The notes: generated by a model from the letters alone, not told the origin. Shown: positions 51,401 through 63,467, counted from the stretch's first letter. The stretch: 64,000 nucleotides of DNA from Protonemura montana (GCA_947568835.1 OX387603.1:14346651-14410650); one strand, 5' to 3'. Translations and numbers: made by a program.

Positions 51401-52305
51401 TGTTTTTAAACATGCAAGGATTATATTTATTGTGCTCGCGAAGTAAAATTATATCTCTGGCCAAGAAATGGTCTTGTACAAAGGGTTGTGTGTAACGATT
51501 TTATAAATTTAATATTTGAACAATTTTAGTGGGTTATTTGCAAACCCAAAGTAACTTCAGGTAACATTCTAGCTTAGTTTTGTTAATTGATCTAAAAATG
51601 ACAGAATAAAAATGATGTTACCTTTATACATTCTTCCGGTTTATAAATCTTTTGAGCCTGTGCTGATGCATGCTTCTTTGCTTTCAAATCGGCCTTGTCA
51701 GCCAATTTCTTCAGTCGCTCAGCTTTCTTCCTTTCTTGCTCAACCTTGGCCATATTCCTTCGTTCTTCAACAGTGACCTTTTTATTTGCTACGCTTATAG
51801 ATGCTTGTTCATTTTTACGTTTTTTTGGTAAATGATTTCCCTTTTTCTTGGTATCAACGACAACACCTGTCTGCAAGTCATCTCCATCGGAGCTGTCGCT
51901 TAGGGAATGCACGGGTCTGTGAGACAGGGTTTGTGTTGCTGTACCTAAATCAAGGCTTGGAAGTGGGCTAGAACTTTGCTCGAAATTTAATGCACGGTGA
52001 CAGCTTCTGTCACTTCTGTCTCGAATAGCATCGTCATCTTCATCCTGTGAGTTATAATTGCAGAGAATATCTCCATCATGAATATCTGGCAGAATAGTTC
52101 TGCCATCATTATTATTGATGTGTCTACTTCTTGAGCCAAAAGAAGAAGAATAAATATCAGTGGTATTAAACCTACTGTGATTGCCACCAAATAGTGCATC
52201 ATCTAGCTCTTGAGCCAAGGGTTCTGTTGTCGAAAATGACGGGGAGGATGGATTGCTGGAGTCGCTTGAAATTTCAAATATTATGTTTTCTTTCTTCCGT
52301 TCCAT
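48440..52305 (-). CDS. EME1: EME1/MMS4, MUS81 endonuclease partner
   Basis: The regulatory subunit of the MUS81 structure-selective endonuclease, which cuts replication forks and recombination intermediates in the nucleus. Exons in transcription order are 52305-51622, 50729-50562, 50437-50286, 50113-49946, 49500-49302, 48694-48638 and 48550-48440. All phases agree, giving 512 residues. Residues 1-170 are Ser/Asp-rich and disordered. A Lys/Arg/Ala-rich helix (RRNMAKVEQERKKAERLKKL) runs into KPEECIK|YLTAIIDPKFFEED, the start of the ERCC4-like fold. GCDHRLVETSLELATLIAQF follows. The C-terminus is the helix-hairpin-helix part, CSSQGEGEKLLQDVQIRRG and VGPELSKKIYVFF. The GDX(n)ERKX3D nuclease motif is absent, as expected for the non-catalytic subunit. 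The start is MERKK at 52,305; the open frame upstream of it has no ATG. Confidence 0.92.
48914..48927. repeat. Poly-G run
   Basis: An uninterrupted G tract (aggggggggggggg) between the last coding exons of EME1 (minus strand). A G-quadruplex could form, but there is no sign of function. Confidence 0.8.
49623..49700. repeat. 33-bp palindrome with 12-bp spacer (transposon ends)
   Basis: Arms 49,623-49,655 and 49,668-49,700 are inverted copies with a single mismatch, around tgatgctcaaat. The core arm tataaccgtctcaaaaat resembles the terminal repeat of the Tc1/mariner-like MITE found elsewhere in this window (tatagtgcgtctcaaaaact). It may be a MITE reduced to its two ends. It lies in an EME1 intron (49,501-49,945). 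Confidence 0.8.
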
Positions 52306-52900
52306 GTTAAGAAAAAATTGATACAAACAAATGTGGCATTTAAGTTAAATGCTTAAGCCGTAAGGATTTTAAGTCTGCACGAAATTAATCGCAAAATCTT
52401 TATTCATGAGACCAACTTAACCTTAAAAATGAATTCATGACTTCTGTCAACAAATTTAACTAGAGATGGCGTGATCAACCAGCTGCTTGGCTAACTTACA
52501 AAAAAAAAGTTTTGGTAAATTAACATGCTGCTGTCTGCAGTTTGACGGATTTTCTTATATAATAGCTTGCGCCAAAGAACTGGTTGGTTTTTATTACTAT
52601 TTTGAATGTTTTCACAGTTCAATACTAGTATTTTTGGTTTTCACATTTCTTTTGGTTTCAAAGTTGGTAACTACCGTCTGAGTCTGAATGGCCGACAACT
52701 GACAATTGATAGGCTTGTGGGCGTCTTTGTTGTGGGCAAACTTGTGGGATTGACAGCTTCAATCAATCCTTCAATCAAAATTGCCGCAAATATTGTTTTT
52801 CATTGTCCTAATAACATTTATTATCTGAAGAGAAAATTAAGAAACCAATGTCGGTCTGAGACTGCAGTCTCTGTATCTGGAAATTGACAAGAATCTAACT
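52306..52900. promoter_or_regulatory. Shared EME1/ARL14EP head-to-head interval
   Basis: 595 bases separate the divergent start codons of EME1 (minus) and the ARL14EP-like gene (plus). There is no other supported gene in it. Both 5' UTRs and their promoters must lie here or be spliced in from beyond it, so a bidirectional promoter is likely. I see no clear TATA box. A caatcaatccttcaatcaa motif and ccgtctg/cagac elements are present without known meaning. Confidence 0.5.
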
Positions 52901-54703
52901 ATGGATGAGCCCATTGAAGTGCCAGGTGTTGATATTACTAGTGAAATTACTGATGGAGCAGGAAAAATTCGTATTGGTGCAGATGCCAATGATGGAAAAA
53001 ATGATTTTGAACCAATTGAGGTGGATGAGGACGAGGACGAGGTTGAAGTGATTGATGAGGATGAAGATATTTCAGGAGCTGACAAGCCCAGAGATGAGGA
53101 CAATGAAGGAGATTCTAGTTCTTTAAATGATGCTAGTGGCGATATAGACTACAGTAAATATGAGGATCCTCACGATTTAGAAATAAACGGCGAATCTAAC
53201 AGTTCTATAGAGTCTGACGAGGAATTGCAATTTGAACCAAATATTGATACACCTGGCCAACCAACCGATGAAACAAGCAGCTGCAGTTATAATTCCGAAA
53301 ATACAAATGAGTTGGAAAGCCAAGATAGTCAGGAAGACACCAGTTCCAAAAATCGTTACACCAAGGTATGTACTATAACAGGTCGCGTTCCAAAACCCAC
53401 TGGATTTACTGGATCATAGTAGGCTTCCAGTAGAGCATATGGTTCCAGTAATGGAAGGCAAATATTTATAACATCCAGTAACTGGCAGTTGTCAGCTACT
53501 TTTAATTTTGGCAGCATTGAACGATCACTTTCGACAGTTCAGTGAAAAGTCCAGTTCAGATGGCAAATTATACAACTAATATGCATTAAAATCACTTATC
53601 ATGCATAAAAAATATTTTTATTCATTTAACTGAGTTGAATATTTATACTTTGCCTCGGTCAGCGCAAATGAGCTCTACTCTTCCCATCCCGCCATCTTTC
53701 ATTCCAGTCCGTTATTTCATTCAGTGAACTCTACTGGGGAAAATACCTCCGGTGGCTAAAGTAGCTTTTTTTCACTGTGACAGTAGGTTTTGGAACGCAA
53801 GTCAAGTAACTGCTCCCAGTTACTGAATGTTACAGAATGGACCCAGCGAGATTTTTTACTGGCTCCGTAGATCCATTACGTTTTGGAATGCGATCACAGA
53901 ACAAGAATTGTTATTCCATAGTACTATGATAAAGTCTTTGGTACTATGGTACCATATGCTTGTAGTAAAGTGTTGAATTTGCAGTATTTTTTATTTGGAA
54001 ATCCAGCATGAATGCATTTAATATAAGTTATGATACCTATCTATGGGGAAAACCAATGCCAATTGCTTCATCATTTTGCAAGGAATAGGGAAAATAGTAA
54101 ATAGAACAACGTATTTTAAAGGTATTGTGATTTGGGTAATCAATCGTAACAGCTATGCAAGCAAACTCTTTAACTGTTTTAACCCACAAAAAAATACTTG
54201 CCTACTAGCATCAAAAATTATAAATCTATGTGCATTGTTGTCAAAAAAGATACCAAATGAATTTGTACCACAATTTTTATTATCCAAATAACACAATTAT
54301 CTAATCAAAAGTTTCCTGTTTGTAGCGCACCACACAATCTATTCCTTACAACTTCAAACTGCTAACTCAAGAGCTAACCAATGGTCAATCAAAGTTTATG
54401 GAAAACTTTGATCCAGAGAGAAGCAATCGAGAGAAACGAAAACTCACCAGAAAGATATCTACAAAGAAGGCTACTTTATATGATGAAACTGGCTTGATGG
54501 GAATTGCTCAGCTTGACATTTGTGATTGTATGAGCGAGGAATGTCCTGGATGCCATTTTCCATGCCCTAAATGTTTTTCTAATAAATGTGGACATGAGTG
54601 TCGTCAGAATCGCAGGTGGCTGTATGAAGAAATTAACATTGAAGGGACTGACTTGGTAATACGAAACTCTGCATACTATTCGGTTGCAACTGAGCCAAAG
54701 TGA
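52901..54703 (+). CDS. ARL14EP: ARL14EP-like Cys-rich effector
   Basis: Two exons, 52901-53365 and 54326-54703, join in phase 0 (NRYTK|RTTQSIPYNF) to give 280 residues, close to the vertebrate ARL14EP length. The first exon is strongly acidic (EVDEDEDEVEVIDEDEDIS) and disordered. The second carries the ARL14EP domain, with a basic RSNREKRKLTRKISTKK, then the Cys cluster CDCMSEECPGCHFPCPKC, CGHECRQNRRW and LYEEINIEGTDLVIRN. Ten cysteines and one histidine likely bind zinc. Human ARL14EP connects the GTPase ARL14 to myosin 1E; in chromatin, related domains bind histone-methyltransferase complexes. Which role holds here cannot be told. Donor CAAG|GTATGT and acceptor tttgtag are good. Confidence 0.88.
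53383..53800. mobile_element. MITE in the ARL14EP intron
   Basis: tcgcgttccaaaacccactg at 53,383-53,402 is matched in inverse at 53,781-53,800 (cagtaggttttggaacgcaa on the plus strand), 18 of 20 identical. The ~420 bp between them contain CCAGTA/TACTGG-type motifs and no gene. A further diverged inverted end (ttttggaatgcgatc) is at about 53,881-53,895, so two nested or adjacent copies are possible. The superfamily is unclear from the sequence. The left end is about 15 bp downstream of the ARL14EP donor. Confidence 0.6.
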
Positions 54704-54710
54704 ATAAACT

Positions 54711-56859
54711 GCGACTATGAGCCAGTTGTGATAACTTCCCGGACCTTAAAATTGGTAGTACTTACTATCATAGAAGAAAGATTGAGTTAGTATATCTATG
54801 TTCATTCTAGGATGAAAAATTGAAAAATGTGTGTCGACATACTAGCATCTTTCAATTGTTTATGCCCACTACCAGCTGGATTTCTGTTGCTTAATATGGC
54901 CACCCACAACAAAATTAAGATTTTTTGAATTTGTTATAATTACTGTACCTGTCTGCACAAATTGGATTCTTTTAATAATGAGCTTTCAAAATTTTTCAAA
55001 GAAGTAAGAAAAAAGAAATGTCAACTCTGATATGTTTTCTGCACTAATTTCATTTGGTAGGTCCAATCATAGGTTAAGTAGTAGTGTGATCGATGTTTCT
55101 GTCAAAAAAAGGTTTATAGAACAAACAGTCTTTGGAACAAACTAGCTGAGTATGCTAACTTGATCACACTTATTAAAATAAAAACTGTTAGTTAGACCGT
55201 CCGGATCTAGACACTCTCAGTGACCTGACCAGGGATGGGTCAGGAAAAAGTATCCTGCTTTAGTAATCTTGGTTCATAAGTATGCTTTCATAGAATAATA
55301 TGATTTTTCAACAGATAGTAACAAAGGAAAAATGTGTGCTTCACTCACTTAGTTTATTAAATATGTGAGTTTTATTTTAAACCTACATGCTTGTACTGTT
55401 GATTTTTCTTGAGAGAAAAAAAACAAACAATATCAAGGATTAATTAATTTTTTTCGATGACCTTGTCAGGTTCCTTCTATCAATTTTGTTATCCCCTTTA
55501 ACTTCTTGTCCTGCATGCTCCAACTTCTTTAATGACAAGATTTTCTTTTGTTTTTTTAAATATATATGCTCAAAAAACCGATGCGTTTACTGAAATTGTA
55601 GGTATTCAACTCTCTTTCTAATCTTCTTTTCTTACCTATCTAGCTGCCAATCTAATTATTTAAAAACTAGATAATAGTGCCTTAACATGTAGATAGTACC
55701 CCAACTAAGATATCTCCCCTTTCATGCAAGTGGCCAGAAACACACCTGTCCTGTCAGAGGGTTCTTCTGATGTCACTACTGTTGGGGTTGCACCCTAGGT
55801 GCTGCTGTAAGAAACACCATTACTTGACACAAGGGCTGACATGCAACATAATGTTTGAACGTAGATAGGTAGGGGAAAGGATTTCCAGAACTCCTTCAGT
55901 TGGAAACAAAATGTATGATATATTTAATTGCATGTCAAGCATGTCACAAATCAACCCCCACTAGAATTTGATATATATAGCTCACAGTCAAGGGTTTGTA
56001 GTAATGAGTTTATTGATTTGTATGACTTTGTGATTTTACTATAAAATTCCATGCATTTCATAGTTAAAGCGGGGAAAATTGTATTTCTTTATTTATTCTA
56101 ACATCCCGGTACCCTCTTTCAATTGATCAATGTTATCCTGCTGTTTATTTTGTGAAGCTAATTGTACCCAATTGTTCTTTTCAAATTTTCAATTTTGTCA
56201 TGTGAAAGCACCTTTGTTATCATTTTATAAATATGCACCTGTTCAGTCCAGTTAGCATTTATGATGTTCCCATAGGGGTCACAGTTTAGATTATGAAGCC
56301 TGTTTTATTGATTATTTTTGTCAGAGGGGAATTTGTTGCAAAGATCTATAATATTAATAGTATGCATGTTTAGTTTCCATGTTTGTTAGTGTGTGTGTTT
56401 TTTTTTTTTTTATAAAATAGGGAAAAAATCATTTGATGCAGTTTGTACAAACACAAGGAAGATTTATTTTCCTTTTATCCTTTGTGCTTAGAAAGTTGAA
56501 ATGCTTCTCTTGCAAGCAAGAAAGGAGGGGATATCTTGATGGAATATTGATGGAATGGAAGTGTGAGTTGGAGGGTGGCTAGTGGAATAGCCTATTAAAC
56601 AGTAACTAGCAACCAGGTGTAAGGGTTAGTTGGCAGGTGGAGTTTGCCTGACATACACCTACTTTTTTGTTAGTGAAGTTGTGCCTGAGCTTGTTTAGCT
56701 TGTAAACAGTTTCTTACTACAGGTACAAAAGTATGCATATTTGCTCATTGATTAATTATACATTATAATCTTTATTTTAAAGCTATGGTTTTTTTATTTT
56801 AAGTTTCTAGCTGCTAATATTTTATCTGTTTATTTGTTTTCAAATTTGAATTGTTACAG
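54711..56859. other. ARL14EP-SPATA7 intergenic interval
   Basis: No gene is recognisable. It should contain the SPATA7 promoter and a non-coding first exon, because a clear acceptor (attgttacag) precedes 56,860 while the in-frame TGA at 56,899 forbids coding upstream of the ATG. A long T run at about 56,399-56,410 and a sequence cctcccc-poor AT-rich background are all I see. AATAAA overlaps the end of the ARL14EP stop codon (54,703-54,708). Confidence 0.5.
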
Positions 56860-56904
56860 GCTGAACCTCACATATTCATGTCAACAAAACACTTTGCTTG
56901 AATT

Positions 56905-59900
56905 ATGATGGATAATTGTAAAACAAAATGCAGCCGACCGCCAAAACTACTAAAAAGCAACGGTAAATACAATATCAGCGTGCAAAATCACAAGAAGGTA
57001 CATATCTATCAACACAAATAAATTTAAACCTGTTTTTCTTATAGCATACCAACCAGTGTCAAACACACTTGCGGGACAAACGCTCATCTACATGCAAATG
57101 TCGAATCATTACCGCCGAGTGGAAAATGCCAAAAGTGTTGTTGATTCTGGCCTACATAATCAAACGCCACGAAGTCGTCATTACAACTATTGCGATCCGA
57201 ATACCTGCAAGAATTCCAATGGGCATAATCCATGCGAATACAACTCTGGTCGGCATTCTAACCTGTACTCTCCTTCGAGCACTGGAACCAACCTAAACGA
57301 TATCAGCATGTACTCGCCTTCCCCGTCAGACATGGACCTTGTCAATCAAATTGTCTACGACGACAAACACAAGCCTAATGCGTTTTACAAGTAAATGACT
57401 CCTTCAGCTATAAAATTCTTTTTTAAAATTAAGTTTGAATTGTGTATTTTTATTTTAATTGTCCATTGGTTTTTATAGAGATGCTAATGGATTGGTGTAT
57501 GCTCCGACAAGTCACATACAATGCGTAAAAGGGCGCGATACAAAAATTAAAAAAACTCCCACGAAAACCAGGGGAAAATCTCGGTCCCGGAGTCCAGCAA
57601 AATCTACCATGAAGAATGTGAGTAAATAGCGACCCAAGATCGTGGTCTATGTCAATGTCTATTTTGGATGTTTTCAAAAAAATATCTAAAAATAAATTTT
57701 CCAAAGTTAAGATAAAAGTTACAAACAAAGATTTTCTGCCAACACCAGTGTAATTTTTGCTCTCCATTAGCTTACAACATATAAAGATAACTGTCATGAA
57801 TCCTAACTTCAAAACAAATCCCTAGACGTTAGTCGTAGTATGATGTTTGTTTTGGTATTAGAGGTATTATAGTATAAGAATATGCAATATTAGGTGCAAT
57901 AAGTTACAAATCCTGGTTATAAACATGCATGAGGCTCAATGTAATACTAACAACGCAACTGAGTTGAGTTTGTGTCACAAAACATAACTTGGTACCACAT
58001 GTTTGCATCTGAAATCGCTCAAGTAGAATTACTAAATGTACCAGATAAGAATAGTAATTATTCTTTCCTTCAAATTGCAATTATTATTCTTTCTTTTTCA
58101 TTTAGTTCCAGAAAGCGACCGTGCCCATGGACATCATTGACCACCATCCAAATCAGTTTGTATCTAGTAAAAACTTCCAGCCAAGGATTCTGAAGTCGAC
58201 TGCTCAGTCTCGCGTTCAAGACCTGTCTGTGTACCACGCTCCACGCAGGAGACCGCAACTAAAAAAAGAGAGTGACCCGCAAGAAAACATTTGGCTGACT
58301 AACTCGCAAATTCAACTGCTGGACCAGGTGAGTCCCAAGATGTATTATTAGAATTTACATTTTTACAACTTTTGATGAGCTAGTTCTAAATAAATATGAA
58401 TGAATAAAATCAGATTCAATACTTACAAGTACCCACGAGTTGCAAAGAACCACAATTTCCCTGGTAATGCGTCAATATTCTCCATCGTTATTTGTTTTTC
58501 ATCACTAACTCCAACCAATAACAAATAACTTAATAAGACAAGGAATTCCAAACAATTTGAGACCTACCTATCTGTTGTGATAACGACAAGAATGCTAATT
58601 TAAAATGTAATGGTCATCTATTGTATGAGAAAATAGCAAGAAAGGCAACTCAGGAAAGCACAACTTATCAGCATAAAAAATTACTTTGTGGTAAACAAAG
58701 TTAGTTGCCTAAATCGGAAATGTTGCAATATTTTTTAACATTTATTTTTTATTTAATCGTTTCGACAGGCCAACAAGCCAGAAGCCCACAACGTTCATTA
58801 CGATGATCCTTGGAATTTTGGAGAGACAGAAATAAAGCAGAGCGAAGCGGATAAACGTACCAGTAGCAAGGTTCGTAATATTTACATGGACCTGAGCTTG
58901 TATTTTACAAGCATACATTTTTCCTGAAGTTTGTGTCATTATTTTTGGGGTTTAATACATCATACACAAATTTTCTCACTATTACGCCGATAAGATCTGT
59001 CTTGTTGCCCTTTTGAACACCAGATCTTGTCTTTAAGGAGTCAATAAATTTTGAGCATTGGTTTCTAGACTCGTAATATTGTTATAGTGACTAAGATTTA
59101 CATACTTTTCAACGTAAAAAAAAATTCGGGTATAAATCAAAGACGACTTTAAATGCAATTAAAAAAAAAATATATCGAAACATTTTAAAAATTTCAATGA
59201 TTTTTTTTTATCATTTTACCACAGATGCTAAAAAAAAATTTAAAATATGTTACAATTTTTTTTTCTTGTTTATTTTAATAAAATTAATTTTTTTTTTAAC
59301 TTCATAATTAAGAAAAAAATTTGAAAATATAAATTTTTTTTTTTTTTACTTATCCAACTTAACAACACCTAACCCAACTTAAACTTACTTACCCAGCCAA
59401 ACTTACCCAACCGAACCGAACCAATTCTAACTGTACTTAACCTAACATATCCTAACCAAACCCAACCCAACCTAACCTAACCTAAACTATCCTACCCTAA
59501 CCATACCTACCCTATATTTTTTTTGAAAATTTTTCGATAATTTTTAAAAATTTTAATGAAAATTTATTATTTTTATTTTTTGATAATTTTATTTAAAGTT
59601 TTTTAAAAATATTTTTAAATTTTCTTTTTTTTAATTTAATTTTTCTAGTTTTTATAAAATGAATTTTTCGAATTTTTTTTTTTTAATTCTTTGGATTTAT
59701 TTTTTTATTTTATGATGATTTTACTTAATATTTATTTTATTAAAATATTTATATATTAATATTATATTTATATTTATTATTAATATTAATATTTTATTAT
59801 TATTTTTTTTAAACAACCCAGCATGAGTTTTGCTGTTTTGAACGCATGTTCATTATTTTGCATATATCTCTACGAGAATGCACAGGTAGCTTCATTCATA

Positions 59901-62534
59901 GAGAGCTTCATTGTAGATTACGTTTCTCAGGGATCGTCACGAAGCTACGGCTGTGATTCTGCGTACTGCGGAGAAGTGTCGTCGGGAGGGGGAAGTCGGG
60001 GCTCAACGCCTGAACGGTGTCCGATGGCCAAGAAAACACCTCCGCTGAAACTTGACCTGACGTTCAACGAAGAAACTTATTCAAGTGCAGATAGTCAAGA
60101 TTTCCCTATGTCAGTGGAACCGGCAAGAAATGGAGATGCTGAGCTTGTAGGAGGTGGCTTTGCAGGAAAGGGGTACTAAAATTTGAGATGAACACTTATG
60201 ATTTCTTGTTTGAGATCAAGAATAAAAGCCCATAAATACACTTGAATATTCTTATAAACAAATAGGGTCTAACAAGACCTTTTTTTATGCAAATCATTCC
60301 TTGATTTTTTTGGCTTGTTTCAGGAATCAAGAAGCAGCATATGCAACGTTTCTCCGCAAAATAACAGAAGATATTTTGGAGAGAGGAATCTTCACTGACA
60401 AGGGAATAAACTCAATCTTTCAAAGGCATATTGACGAAAACAAGTACGACTTAGACCAGGTAAATTGTCTTTCCCAAAAATTAAATATTTATTTATCTAA
60501 GCATAGACAATAGGGAATAAAAGGGAATTATTTCGTTTTATCATCCACAGAATGGAAATTTCTTCTACTCCAAAGATGTTTTCAAAGATCTTTTACTTAT
60601 AGGTACTAAAATATCTTTCGAAACATCTTTGGAGAAGAACTTTTTACTAGCTATAGCTAGGAAACAAGATGTCATGTTTGGGAATGGTGCCAAAACAAGA
60701 GTGATGTCAAATCTAATGTAGTTTTTTCTTTCTTTGTTCAGTTTATTAAATGAACAGTTTTTTTTTCAGTCACAAGTAGCAAAGTGAGTTCAAGGTTTAA
60801 AAAAAATTTATTAATTACACACAAAAAGCAGAGCATTTTTTAAGCACTCACTGAATGCAATAGGAATCAAATTCTCATGGTTCACAACAAGTAAATTCTT
60901 ACCAACATATTAACAAAACAAAAATTAAAAAGCTGTTAGTACTTACTTTTATAAACAATCTATTTTGACTTTGTGCTATTACAATATCGAAGATAGGCAC
61001 CATCATTTTTCTTTCAATTTATTTTATTTTTTCATCCATCAAGTAAAAAAGGTAGAAAATATTTAATTTAAACACCATAATAGAAGTTTACAATAATTTA
61101 CCTGTTAACTTCTGTAATTGCTTACAGAAAAGGATGCAGCTGGAAGTTTCAAACCTTCGAAAACAACTAGGAATCTTAGAGGATGCTGACACTTCTTATT
61201 TTACGGGCGTGGGGGCAAAGACACATAACCGAGGTACGGATCCAAACCCTTCTGTCAGTGAAATTCACTGTAGAGCTGATTGTTTGTCAGGATATAAGAC
61301 TCAACCATTCCAAAAACCTAAATATGACAACAAGCTACCCAACATGAGCACAAAAAAACCAGGTATCGAAGATATCATACAAGACATTGAACATTGCGTG
61401 AAGGTTGATGCACAAACAGTTGAATCAACTTGCTACTGTCCAAACGAAATGAAAAGTAACAAGTTAGGATGTGGGTGTGAGGCGACTTGTACCAATGCCT
61501 TTGAACAATTCTTTGACATGGATCGCCCCAGAGTAGGCAACAAGACTTATACGATGGAGCAAGTCAGCAATATAAATTATTGTGTGACAAAACCGAACGA
61601 AAATCGATGCTTTACCGAACCGAACAGCGTAAAATCTTATGATGCGATTCAGACTGACCAAAGAACTCCTGGCAGGTTTCAAGATGAAAGAATCTATGAT
61701 TACAATGTGAATGAAGATACATCTTTAAAATCTTTTTCAAGAGGTTCGAGAGTTTTGAAAGGTCAAGAAGGCAATACATCTAATCTAACTAATAAAAGTA
61801 AGCAGTCGTCTTCATATGAGGAAGAAGAGTTTATTAGTGACACTGATATGGATGGAAATGACTCGTGTGGGACAGCTCACGTAGAAAGCCTCTGTTCACA
61901 AATTAAAATTGAAAGCAGTGATGATTTCTTGATCGAGAAATATTTCATGGATGATTTTGATCAGCAAATGATTGAGTCCAATACACTAAGCACAAATAAC
62001 TTTTCAGATATGCAATTCGAAAAACCAGGAGATCAAACGAAGGAGTATCCTGAAGAAGACCTGGGCAGAATTAGTGGATATTTTAGTTCTGGGGATAGTG
62101 AAATAGAATTAGAAACGGAAAATGCAGTGCTACGGCGTGATGATACCGGTGATGGGAGGACAGTATACTTCAACAAAACTGACGCTGAAGAAAGCAGCTT
62201 GGAGCCATTCGAAGATTCAAGGGGCAATGCTCTTGATAGGGTGGTGAAGGGAACGGGACCCAGTCAAGATGACATGGAATATGTCCCGGGTACTTCATCT
62301 AAAGCGTTGGTCACTTTTGCTAGTGATAAAAAAAGGCGAAAAAATTCCGCTGACCTTCCTGAAAATTCAGAGGTTGATGGAAGCGTTGGTGGGGATCATC
62401 GCACCAATCTGGACAGGCCAAAACACGACCGTCCAAAAGCAGAGAAGACAGGATGCTTTGGTCTTTGTGGCAAGAAAAAGGCGGCACCCGCAACACCACC
62501 ACCCTTAAAATCGGCTCTGAAGGCCAGAGAGTGA
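56905..62534 (+). CDS. SPATA7: SPATA7 homologue, ciliary protein
   Basis: Eight exons, 56905-56962, 57045-57390, 57479-57617, 58106-58327, 58769-58870, 59886-60172, 60324-60459 and 61128-62534, join in phase to 898 residues. The N-terminus (LLKSN|AYQPVSNTLAGQTLIYMQ onward to SNHYRRVENAKSVVD) matches the first SPATA7 block. NQEAAYATFLRKITEDILER with SIFQRHIDENKYDLDQKRMQL (residues 386-446) matches the second and should form a coiled coil. SPATA7 is a transition-zone protein of cilia, mutated in human retinal dystrophy. About 450 residues of acidic, disordered, Cys-containing C-terminus follow and end CFGLCGKKKAAPATPPPLKS. The start is fixed by an in-frame TGA upstream. Splicing at 56,962 (donor GTAAAT) was chosen over 56,997 because it restores the KSNA match and the phase. 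Confidence 0.85.
59087..59820. repeat. AT-rich low-complexity tract with CCTAA-like array
   Basis: Within a SPATA7 intron, T- and A-rich sequence surrounds 59,345-59,515, a degenerate array of CCTAA/CCCAA/CTTAC units (for example cctaacctaacctaaactat). The unit is the complement of the arthropod telomere repeat TTAGG with point changes. It may be an interstitial telomere-like block or a repeat that merely resembles it. Confidence 0.75.
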
Positions 62535-62658
62535 ATGAAGATTAAATATTTTGAAGCAATTGAAAATCATTCAGGGTACAAAATCTTTATGTATATAGGT
62601 AGTATATAAACTGGCATGCATTGTCCTATCTTTTTAATAGTCTTTTTGTGTACAAATT

Positions 62659-62664
62659 AATAAA
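62659..62664 (+). terminator. Poly(A) signal of SPATA7
   Basis: AATAAA at 125 bases after the stop codon, followed by an AT-rich run. It is the plausible 3' end of SPATA7. Confidence 0.55.
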
Positions 62665-63094
62665 AATTATCGGGTTTATTCATTTAGATTTTTGGTACAA
62701 TTTCACCTTTTATAATTTTCCCAGAATGTATGTGTATTAACATTGTCCGGGCAGACACTACAAAGTTATAACCACATATAATCACACATTTCCAAGACCC
62801 ATGGAAATGAGTGAGCAAAAATTCAAAAATTACTTGTTGCATTAAAAAAAATGCACTGTACAGCTCTAGAAAGCTGTGAAAAGTATTGTAAAACTGTCAT
62901 CTGCCAGTTATAAATTACATGTAAATTAAATTTTTTGTGACCCTTATCTTGAGAAAGTGTAGAGATAAATTCAAGTACTTACAATATAGTTAACAAATGT
63001 GTAAATGAAAATTTAACACAATTATTTATGACAGGTCAAATTTCGGTTTGAGTAATTCTAGACAATTGATTGAAATAAACTAAATCTTGGCATC

Positions 63095-63467
63095 ATGCAA
63101 CCTGCAAAGATAACAAATTCAGATACGCAGAATCAGGAAAATATTGGAGATGAAGCAGTAATTGGGAGCCTCCATTATGATCAACATGCAGGAAGCAGTT
63201 TTGTGGCTGACAAAATAGTAAGAATCAAGTGACCTCCAGATTTTTGGCTGGCCTGACTTATTCTATAATTTTGTACTTTGCATGCGTTAACACAATCGGT
63301 AAATGTGTGTTCTTTAGGAACGCGGTCCTAGCACTGTCAGCTTCGGTCTTTCATCATTGCTAAGAAAGCCGATGACTTCAAGAGAATCTCAGTTCAAACG
63401 ACACCACCAACACGAAGTAACTTGTCAACCCCAATGTCAGCAAGCATGCCAACCCATTTCCAGCCAG
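63095..63467 (+). CDS. Unrecognised gene, first two coding exons (3' truncated by window end)
   Basis: Exon 63095-63217 begins with ATG (MQPAKITNSDTQNQENIGDE, ending SSFVADKI) and a strong donor, AAATA|GTAAGA. The acceptor ttctttag precedes exon 63318-63467, which reads ERGPSTVSFGLSSLLRKP and then a His/Gln/Cys-rich CQPQCQQACQP. It ends with donor CCAG|GTAAGC. Both exons are in phase 0, so the frame is continuous for 91 codons. The protein is not recognised; it lacks a signal peptide and any obvious domain in these residues. It lies 560 bp after SPATA7. The rest is beyond the window. Confidence 0.55.

Noticed and set aside
56962..56997. Later SPATA7 exon-1 donor at 56,997
   Set aside because: It would leave phase 0, but the next exon requires phase 1. 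The donor at 56,962 gives the KSNA junction seen in the family.
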